Source: Candidatus Vicinibacter affinis (lineage in GTDB: Bacteria; Bacteroidota; Bacteroidia; Chitinophagales; Saprospiraceae). Taken from it: a stretch of DNA of 64,000 nucleotides. The stretch covers positions 844,501-908,500 of the forward strand of contig JADJNH010000005.1 in assembly GCA_016714365.1 (NCBI GenBank), in the 5' to 3' direction. Positions 56,989 to 64,000 of the stretch are shown here, one piece after another; the first letter of the stretch is position 1; the number at the start of each line of letters is the position of its first letter. A program made the translations under genes and the position numbers. The notes beneath the pieces are model-generated. The model had not been told where the DNA came from and ran no database searches. It saw nothing but the letters and a program-made list of their open reading frames with translations.

Positions 56989-59014
56989 ATGAAATTTTCG
57001 ATTGCCTTTATTCTTGTAGTGCTATCTTTTGGCCTAAATGCACAAAATACAAATTTGTCTTTTGGCTGGGCTAGTACTGCTTTAACTAATACAAGTAGCA
57101 CAATTGTAAATACTTGTGGTCCCGATGTGAAGTTAACATTGAATTCTGAGCTTCAACACAAGCTGTATTCAGGAGCAAATTTTCCAACAACCTCTGTTAG
57201 TATTGGGGCAAATGGGAGTATAGCTATGGGGAATTCAAATTTATTAAGCAATTTGAATTTTACTTTCTACACCAGTCACAAATGTAAGGATTAAGATCTT
57301 GGATTTGGACAACGATGGTGGTAATACTTCAAGTCTGGATCCAGAAGAATATTTAAGTAGCTTTTCTCTGCCTCCAACTAGTGTTTCTTTAGGATTATCA
57401 ATAAATGGTACAAATGTAGAACCAACTGGGGAAGGGAGAAGTGGCTGGATTAATTGGACTATGGCTGTTGGAATTTCATCATTATCCTTTACATATAATA
57501 GATTTGATAACCGCTATGGAATCCTATTAGATAGTATTGCATTTGATTGCACTTTAGATTGCTGTCCTGTTTTTAGAGCTACAAAAGATAGTGCATCTTG
57601 TAGTATAAAATGGGTGAGGCAACAAGACCCATGTACAGATACAATACGGTCCATTTCTATTACTTTAGATAATGGGAATTTTGGTCCTGGAGGAATTACA
57701 TCAACTTGCACGGGATTAGTATTTAGCCCAATAAGTTATATTGGTAATAATTCTGTGAATATTACTAAAGTATGCTTGATTCCTTTTGGAGGAAACATTA
57801 CTGCTAATATTACCGCAAAGGATTGTACAAAACCTGTATTAGCGATTTTTAAAATAACCATGGCCAGTGGAAAAGTATGCTCGTCTGAGGAAATTTTAAA
57901 ATGTGCTTGCCCACCCAATCCGCCATGTTGTGCAAAAGTGCAATCATTATTTACTGTATGTGAGCCTATGCATGATCTACTTCATGGAAAGTTTACGATC
58001 ACAAATTTAGACCCTAGTTCACCAATTTGCAAAGTAAAAATATCAGCATCCCCATCTACTTCATTTTCAAACTCCGGATTAATGATAGATAACAATACAC
58101 TAATACCAGGAAGTTTTTGGAACCCTATGATGATTCCTGGTACAGGAACTATATCAGTATTGAATTACATTATGTTTTCCCTTGCTACTGATATTAGTTA
58201 TACTGGTAATATTACAATAACAGTTATGAAATGTGATTCCACGATGTGTACATTTACTGTTAAGTGGAAAGGAAAATCGGGACCTACCAGCACTATAAGA
58301 CCTGTTCAGATTCCGTTACAGATTGAAACCGGTTATGGTCTTTCTGCATACCAATTCCAATTAAAAGGAAGTGGTAACAATCCTATTGCAGCCAAATATT
58401 GTTCTATTGGAATGGATACTAATGACTGTCCAAAGATATTTGCAATTTCTGGAGCCATGCATTCTTCAGATTCATTTCCAACTTATTTGGAGCCCGTGGA
58501 ACTTGCTCAGATGGGCAATAACAATGCATTTTTTGGCCTTTGTTGCCCAAGACCTTTAAAGCAAGGTGAATCTTCTGGACTTTTTAATCTGGTTCTTAAG
58601 GTCAAGAAAGAGAAGGGAAAGACCACGCCATTAAGGATTACATTATTTGATGATGAAGGTGGAATTATTTATTCTGATACGCTCATTGTAAATAATTTGA
58701 CTACGGATGTTTCGACAAGCATTATTGAAATTGATGAAAAGGATAATCCTTTTAATGAAAATTTGATTTCTGTATATCCTAATCCTGCTGCAAATGATCT
58801 GACTATAGAATATATTCTGGGTAATGCACAAATGATTAAATTGGAATTATTTAACTCGAATGGAATATTGGTAAAAGAACTGGTCAAGGAAAGAAAATCA
58901 GCAGGATTGAACCAATTGCTTTTGGATATAACAAATTTAACTGCTGGTGCATACTTTATCAAGATGCATTCTGAAAGTGATGTAAGTAATGTTAAGTTTG
59001 AAGTTGTAAAATAG
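56989..59014 (+). pseudogene. T9SS-tailed secreted protein interrupted by a frameshift
   Basis: The first piece (56989-57294) has a signal peptide (MKFSIAFILVVLSFGLNA) and about 85 mature residues. The second (57299-59014, 571 residues) starts with no proper initiator and ends in a T9SS type A tail (ISVYPNPAANDLTIEY, AGAYFIKMHSESD). Shifting the frame at about 57262-57270 joins NFTF to STPVTNVRIKILDLDNDG, so it was a single protein of about 675 residues; loss of a TC pair is the simplest cause. It is Cys-rich (DCTLDCCPVF, CACPPNPPCC), which points to disulphides in the mature protein. Function unknown. The next gene starts 73 bp on. Confidence 0.7.
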
Positions 59015-59087
59015 TAAATGTAGCTTGAATATATAAGCATATTATGCTCTGATATTTATTGAAATAACCATTTGTAAACTAGAATAT

Positions 59088-59696
59088 ATGAAGCAATTAT
59101 TTTTTTTAATCCCATTATTATTGATCATCATTTCATGTGATAAAGATGAAGTTTCCAATGATAATCCACCAAGTAATGCAAGTGATTATTGGTTTTGTAA
59201 ATTAGACGGGAAACAGTATAATTTGTTTATTGTTTCTGGTCTAGAAAAAGTAGAAACATATTTGCACATTGAATCTTCAATAGCTGGACTAGGAATGGGC
59301 ACTTCATTGTTTAAGTTAAGTAGTGGACTGTATGAAACAGATAATAATCAGTCAGGATTCATAATTACAAAAGGTACAATGGCTATTCCGCAAGGTGGGT
59401 TTCCTAGTAGTCTTCAATTTGCAGATTTTATGAATGATCAAAATAACAGTTATTCACCTTCAGGAATCAATGGAATTGAAATTAGTTTTATGGATGACAA
59501 AAATGACATTTGGAGTACTACTCTAGGTGTCCAGAACGGATCAACATTTCGATTTACAAAAATTGAACCAATGAAAATTTTAGGTGAAGATTTTATAATT
59601 ACTGAATCAGAATTTAATTGTGCTTTATATAATTCGAAAGGTAATATGAAGTTGTTGACAAGCGGAAAGGCAAAATTGACTTTTCAGTATCAATGA
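59088..59696 (+). CDS. Lipoprotein of unknown function
   Basis: A 202-residue lipoprotein with a clear signal (MKQLFFLIPLLLIIISC, lipid-bearing Cys at 17). The mature part starts with an acidic spacer (DKDEVSNDNPPSN) followed by YWFCKLDGKQYNLF, a layout shared by many Bacteroidota lipoproteins with a ten-strand beta-sandwich (DUF6252-like by appearance). No catalytic motif is visible. It lies between a T9SS-tailed protein gene and a LamG-domain protein gene on the same strand. Confidence 0.7.
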   Translation: MKQLFFLIPLLLIIISCDKDEVSNDNPPSNASDYWFCKLDGKQYNLFIVSGLEKVETYLHIESSIAGLGMGTSLFKLSSGLYETDNNQSGFIITKGTMAIPQGGFPSSLQFADFMNDQNNSYSPSGINGIEISFMDDKNDIWSTTLGVQNGSTFRFTKIEPMKILGEDFIITESEFNCALYNSKGNMKLLTSGKAKLTFQYQ

Positions 59697-59769
59697 TAAA
59701 TATTCGAATAATTATTTTTTAAAATAGTTTTAAATTATTTACTTTTGACAAAATTAACTGTTTTTCATA

Positions 59770-62247
59770 ATGGTATACACTTTTAACCAAAATAGTAACA
59801 GCGTTATAAAGGTAAACAATTTAATTTATCGATTTTACATAATATTGGTGGTAATTGGTTCATTCAATGAACATGTATTTTGTCAAATAACTAATCAGGT
59901 ACGATTTCAGAATTCTCATGCAAATAGCGATAAAAGTCAATCAAGTCAATTAGAATCAATGATCTGCAATAGAGTATTAGATTTTGATGGGATAAACGAT
60001 CAAGTCCTTTGTAATACTCCAAACATAAGATCAACAGCTTTTACGATTGAATTTTGGTTTAAATCTGAAAATAATAGACAAGGTAATTGTGACACCAATA
60101 GTTTAACAGCATTTAATTGGATTTTTAGCTTTGCTGGGGATAAATTCGGATTAGGAGACTGTAAAGGAAACCTTAAATTAATATATTCTCCCTATTGTCC
60201 AACTGGAAACTCTTACTGTGAAACTGTTCCATCATTTCCTATCAATGATACTAAATGGCATCATTTTGCATTTGGAAAGGATAGTTCCAGTGGCGCTGAT
60301 ATGTGGATTGATGGCAAACATTTTTTCTATTTAGGTAAATCTAACTTTATTCTGCCGGAAGTTTTTAGAATTGGAAATAGTTATACGTCGAACAATGGCA
60401 ATACATTCCGCGGAAAGATAGATGAATTTAGAATATGGGCATATAAGAAAAGTGCATTTGAAATTCAAAATCAACTTTATTGTCAATTGAAAGGCAATGA
60501 AGATAGTTTAATTACCTATTATACTATTGAACAAGGTATTCCAGAAGGAAATAATTCAATAATTGGTACAATAATCGATTATTCTCCTAAATTGAATCAT
60601 GGCCTATTAAGGAATTTTAACTTAAATGGTAAAACTTCAAATATAGTTTGCAGTGACACTTTACAATTGGATAGCACTTGTCTCAATAAAAATTGTAAAG
60701 TAAACTTTGAAGTACAATCCTTAAGTTGCAACCAAGTTAAATTTTTTGCTTTACCAGCCTTCCAACCTAATAATGATAGCTTAACTTATCACTGGGTTGG
60801 AACCAATACTAACTTCAATACAAATCAAAAAAATCCTGAATACACTTTTATTGAAGGAACGGGAAAATACGAAATCTGCTTGACCGTCAAAAGCAGAACC
60901 TGTGAAGCGGTGTTTTGTCAAATTCTCAATATCCATATACCAGGTCCTCCAAGTTTTTTGAGTTGTCCAGAGAAAACAATACTCTACGGCTGTGAGGCCA
61001 AGTATCCTATAAATGTTTTCGCCTTTGATTCCTGTACTAAAATGAACATTCTCCCGATCTGCAAACGAGATGATCTTAAAATGTTGGATGAGGCTTATTC
61101 CATAGGAATCACAAACGTAACTTGCACTGCAATTTCTGCATCTGGTGATAGCAATGTTTGTAAAATTCAAATTGAAGTAAAAGACACGATTCCCCCGGTT
61201 TGTGATTTGTCTATATATACAATTGTATTAAACAATTCGGGTACTGCTGAACTCCGAGAAGACTTTACTAAAAATTTTGTTCATGATAATTGTTCATCCG
61301 TTTCCGTTTCCCCCTTTGGAATTAGTTTTAATTGCACTCATATAGGAGTAACGATTCCTGCTCAATTTGAAATGAAAGATGCTTTTGGAAATAAGAGGAA
61401 TTGCTCGTTTATTATTAAAGTGGAGGACCGTACGGATCCAAGTTGTATAGGTAGAGATACAGTTATTTCAGCAAGCAATGAAGTCGGTGCCAATTTGAAT
61501 TTTTCAATTTCCACATTTGATAATTGCACTGTAAATTTTCAATCTTGTACACCTGTAAGCGGGTCTTTATTTCCATGTGGACCTACTATTGTGGCCTGCA
61601 CGGTGCAAGATGTATCAGGTAATTTAGGTCGATGTAGTTTTAAAGTTGATGTAATTGATTGCAACACATGTTGCAAAGATGAGATACAATTTAATAAATT
61701 ATTGAATAATGACTTTACATTAGAATCGCGATGGAGCCAAGCTCAAAATTGTGAAATTCAATTATACCCACCGAATTTGAGTGATTGCCAATACATAGGT
61801 CAACTCAGATGGGGAGATGGCACCATAACCAATGGAAAATTTCCAGATACACTCGATTTTATCCATGAATATTTAGGTCCTGGAAAATTCAAAGTCTGTA
61901 TAACGATAAAGGAAGGGATAGACAGTTCTTGTTTTTTAGGTACTATTTGTTCTGATATCCAAATTAATAATGATTGTAAACTAACAGTCGACACGGATAA
62001 TCCTTTAGGGACAAACATTCTTATTTTTCCAAATCCTGCCCATGAAAAAATTCAAATTCAATCACAAATTTCATTTAATAGGTTGGAAATTTATAATCTG
62101 GATGGCCGGAAATTAATGTGTTTGAATGAGTCGCACTTAACAAATCAGACTGTGATTGATATTAGGTCATTAAATTCGGGAGCGTATATTATTAAATTGT
62201 GGAATATTATAGGAGACCATATATTAACTAAATTTTTTAAGCTTTAA
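59770..62247 (+). CDS. LamG/HYR-like multi-domain T9SS protein
   Basis: An 825-residue secreted protein with N-terminal signal (YIILVVIGSFNEHVFC). Order of parts: a concanavalin/LamG-like domain (about 70-250; VLDFDGINDQVLCNT, FTIEFWFKSENN, FRGKIDEFRIWAY), a PKD-like segment (about 310-395), two HYR-like modules with disulphide-forming Cys pairs (about 400-640; FLSCPEKTILYGC, DRTDPSCIGRDTVI, VACTVQDVSGNLGRC), another PKD-like segment with WGDGTITNG (about 670-740), and a T9SS type A tail (ILIFPNPAHEKIQI, SGAYIIKLWN). LamG folds often bind glycans, so adhesion to sugars is a fair guess. The next gene starts 11 bp on. Confidence 0.82.
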   Translation: MVYTFNQNSNSVIKVNNLIYRFYIILVVIGSFNEHVFCQITNQVRFQNSHANSDKSQSSQLESMICNRVLDFDGINDQVLCNTPNIRSTAFTIEFWFKSENNRQGNCDTNSLTAFNWIFSFAGDKFGLGDCKGNLKLIYSPYCPTGNSYCETVPSFPINDTKWHHFAFGKDSSSGADMWIDGKHFFYLGKSNFILPEVFRIGNSYTSNNGNTFRGKIDEFRIWAYKKSAFEIQNQLYCQLKGNEDSLITYYTIEQGIPEGNNSIIGTIIDYSPKLNHGLLRNFNLNGKTSNIVCSDTLQLDSTCLNKNCKVNFEVQSLSCNQVKFFALPAFQPNNDSLTYHWVGTNTNFNTNQKNPEYTFIEGTGKYEICLTVKSRTCEAVFCQILNIHIPGPPSFLSCPEKTILYGCEAKYPINVFAFDSCTKMNILPICKRDDLKMLDEAYSIGITNVTCTAISASGDSNVCKIQIEVKDTIPPVCDLSIYTIVLNNSGTAELREDFTKNFVHDNCSSVSVSPFGISFNCTHIGVTIPAQFEMKDAFGNKRNCSFIIKVEDRTDPSCIGRDTVISASNEVGANLNFSISTFDNCTVNFQSCTPVSGSLFPCGPTIVACTVQDVSGNLGRCSFKVDVIDCNTCCKDEIQFNKLLNNDFTLESRWSQAQNCEIQLYPPNLSDCQYIGQLRWGDGTITNGKFPDTLDFIHEYLGPGKFKVCITIKEGIDSSCFLGTICSDIQINNDCKLTVDTDNPLGTNILIFPNPAHEKIQIQSQISFNRLEIYNLDGRKLMCLNESHLTNQTVIDIRSLNSGAYIIKLWNIIGDHILTKFFKL

Positions 62248-62258
62248 GTTCAATTACA

Positions 62259-63494
62259 ATGAAGGAATTAAAGTTTACTTTTTTATCCGGTCTACTTTTG
62301 TTGACTAGTTCTGGATTTTCCCAAGAACTCATCATTCAACCTCCTATAGTTACTCCATTTGGATGTACAGAATTTTATTCTTTGTTTACCGGAAGTGTTA
62401 CAAATTTTAGTAAAGGCACTTTTTCTACATTTTTGTTTGGAGAAGTCAATTATACTAATTCTTCAGGTCAATCGATCAGACTTGCAGAAGTCTTATTTAG
62501 AGGCATGCCCTCAGTTGATTTTATACCTGGAGTATCAATTATAAATAGTTCTAATTTTAACTCGATATATCCAAATCGCAAAATCACATTTTTTGATAAA
62601 AACCTGGAGGAACTTATTTCTAGAACAAAATGTATTCCACCTGGACAATTCGAAGTATGCTTGAGTTTATACACTGAAAAAGGAGTAGTAGTTACAAAGC
62701 CTACTGGCGATTTTTTATCTCAAACCTGTTATACAGCAAGCAAGGAGTTACTTAGTACTTTATTTTTAGTGAGTCCATACGATGAATCCGAAATCCAGAT
62801 AGCATTACCATTATTTACATGGACGCCTATCATTCCTTATTATGAAATTGGTGCCTATCGATTACAAATTGTGGAGTTACTTGATCAACAAAGTGCATGG
62901 GATGCTTTTCAGTCCAATCCCATCTTTTTCGAACAGGATCGATTAAAGACAAATATTTTACAATATCCCATTGCATCCAGAAGTTTTGAAAAATGCAAGC
63001 AATTTGCATGGAGAGTTAGTTATTCTTTAGATCGTGGATTTGGTGGAACCACTTTTAACAAAGCACCAGCAATATATCAGGAATCTGAAATTTGGACTTT
63101 TAAAACTGCTTGTGTTAATAGCGAGGAGAGTGCAAAAAGAATAAATTCTGAGCCCGTAACACCCATCTACTTTAAAACCAGTCTAACAAATGCTGGAAAT
63201 TACCATGAAATTTCTAATTCAAGCACTTTGAGATTTGTTGTGGATAATCCTTATCGTGAATTGCCAAACCTAAGTTACATTATTGTTGATGAGCGTGGAA
63301 CTGAAATTAATTTGAATGCTGAATTTTATAACGAAATAATTCCGCACGATTTGCCGGATTTGCCATTAACTGAATTTTATGGTGAGAATAAATTTATTGT
63401 GGAGTTGCCATCCAGCATAGAGTTGAACAAACCTTATGTTTTGATCATCAATGGATTAAAAGAAAAACAATTTCTCAGATTTATTCGAATATAA
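62259..63494 (+). CDS. Secreted protein with a fibronectin-like segment, unknown function
   Basis: A 411-residue protein with signal peptide (LSGLLLLTSSGFS, cut before QELIIQ). The central part (about 165-285) includes FLVSPYDESEIQIALPLFTW, YRLQIVELLDQQSAWDAFQS, SNPIFFEQDRLKTN and KQFAWRVSY, a pattern I recall from uncharacterised Bacteroidota exported proteins. The rest is beta-rich. There is no T9SS tail and no lipobox. It starts 11 bp after the LamG protein gene and ends 1 bp before the next lipoprotein gene, so the three form an operon. Confidence 0.7.
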   Translation: MKELKFTFLSGLLLLTSSGFSQELIIQPPIVTPFGCTEFYSLFTGSVTNFSKGTFSTFLFGEVNYTNSSGQSIRLAEVLFRGMPSVDFIPGVSIINSSNFNSIYPNRKITFFDKNLEELISRTKCIPPGQFEVCLSLYTEKGVVVTKPTGDFLSQTCYTASKELLSTLFLVSPYDESEIQIALPLFTWTPIIPYYEIGAYRLQIVELLDQQSAWDAFQSNPIFFEQDRLKTNILQYPIASRSFEKCKQFAWRVSYSLDRGFGGTTFNKAPAIYQESEIWTFKTACVNSEESAKRINSEPVTPIYFKTSLTNAGNYHEISNSSTLRFVVDNPYRELPNLSYIIVDERGTEINLNAEFYNEIIPHDLPDLPLTEFYGENKFIVELPSSIELNKPYVLIINGLKEKQFLRFIRI

Positions 63495-63495
63495 A

Positions 63496-64000
63496 ATGAA
63501 GTCTAAATTAATATATTACTCTTGGTTGTTTAGCCTAATTTTAATAATCTCAAGTTGTAAGCAGCGTACTCTATCTGCCGAGGAATATATTCAGTATTGT
63601 AACAATCCAGAAAATAAACTGATTGTCCAGGAAGTAACAGATAGTTTTGAATATTTTCTACAATATAGATCCCCGGAGTTTATGGCAATTATGGAAATGG
63701 GGAAATCCGTAAATCAATTCAAGCTTACATCCTTAATTAACGAATACCAGGGCTTGGAATATTATACGTTAAAAATTAAGAATAAGAATGCAACGAGCTT
63801 AGAAAAAATTGATATGAACTATATGGCTTTTGAGTTTCAACAATCCATCAGAATGGTATCATTGGACTCAATCGAGCCGGCAATGTTTCAATTTGAAAAC
63901 TCACAAGGGATTAACCCTTACTATACTTTTTCGATTGCCTTTGATATTGTTACCGACAGCCTGCATGAACGCTCAATACGTGTAGACCATTTTAAAAATG
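63496..64000 (+). CDS. Lipoprotein, 3' end outside window
   Basis: A frame that starts at ATG 63496 and stays open to the right edge, giving 168 residues so far. The N-terminus (YYSWLFSLILIISSC) is a lipoprotein signal with Cys at about 21. The mature part includes EEYIQYCNNPENKLIVQEV and a beta-rich stretch (EYYTLKIKNKNATSLEKIDM). The family is not recognised. The gene starts one base after the stop of the preceding gene, so it belongs to the same operon. Confidence 0.75.
   Translation, partial: MKSKLIYYSWLFSLILIISSCKQRTLSAEEYIQYCNNPENKLIVQEVTDSFEYFLQYRSPEFMAIMEMGKSVNQFKLTSLINEYQGLEYYTLKIKNKNATSLEKIDMNYMAFEFQQSIRMVSLDSIEPAMFQFENSQGINPYYTFSIAFDIVTDSLHERSIRVDHFKN

Overview
The window looks like chromosomal DNA of a Bacteroidota bacterium, most likely Saprospiria/Saprospiraceae or a close relative. 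The grounds are about eleven secreted proteins with type IX secretion (T9SS) type A C-terminal sorting tails (the xxPNP...G.Y.l.i form), SprB-type adhesin repeats, promoter boxes of the Bacteroidota type (TAnnTTTG), little use of Shine-Dalgarno sites, moderate-to-low GC, and family members typical of that phylum (DUF5777, RlmF, short-form Obg, Sua5-type TsaC). No rRNA, tRNA, CRISPR array, prophage or classical defence island was seen.

Layout. 1-13 kb: the end of a DUF4230 protein, then a giant SprB-like adhesin (2902 aa) built on an exact 453-bp tandem repeat, followed by a smaller SdrD-B/T9SS protein. 13-18 kb: an NhaD-type antiporter and a three-gene envelope operon (ethylbenzene-dehydrogenase-like haem lipoprotein, small c-type cytochrome lipoprotein, DUF5777 barrel protein). 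18-28 kb: Bax-inhibitor-1-like membrane protein, RNase HII with a small partner, two secreted M14 carboxypeptidase paralogues on either side of an ALDH7-type dehydrogenase, and a GT39-type membrane glycosyltransferase. 28-36 kb: a T9SS-tailed protein without a signal peptide, then three tandem mosaic copies of a secreted propeller-like T9SS protein, then a toxin-23-like envelope protein and a lipoprotein. 36-46 kb, minus strand: rlmF, pentapeptide protein, a frameshifted pyruvate-kinase-like gene, an SBBP-repeat T9SS protein, obgE-adk, an NlpC/P60 lipoprotein, a nitrilase-family amidase and tsaC. 46-48 kb: an array of GAGTTAAT-rich repeats split by a complete IS4-type insertion sequence. 48-64 kb, more AT-rich: a membrane protein with a 13-unit CT tract in its first codons, two decayed pseudogenes, a propeller/LytS-type sensor kinase with a frameshifted LytTR regulator, and a run of secreted or lipoprotein genes.

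Functionally the window is mostly surface biology: adhesins, secreted peptidases and cell-surface propeller proteins exported by T9SS, with scattered housekeeping genes. The most notable signals are variation devices: the homogenised 453-bp adhesin array, the chimeric tandem triplication whose unit carries a fossil of the upstream gene's sorting tail, a CT microsatellite placed so that gain or loss of one unit truncates a membrane protein, and two copies of a 173-bp MITE-like element with target-site duplications. Four genes carry single-site frameshifts, three of them in homopolymers. Whether these are real or assembly errors cannot be settled from the sequence alone.
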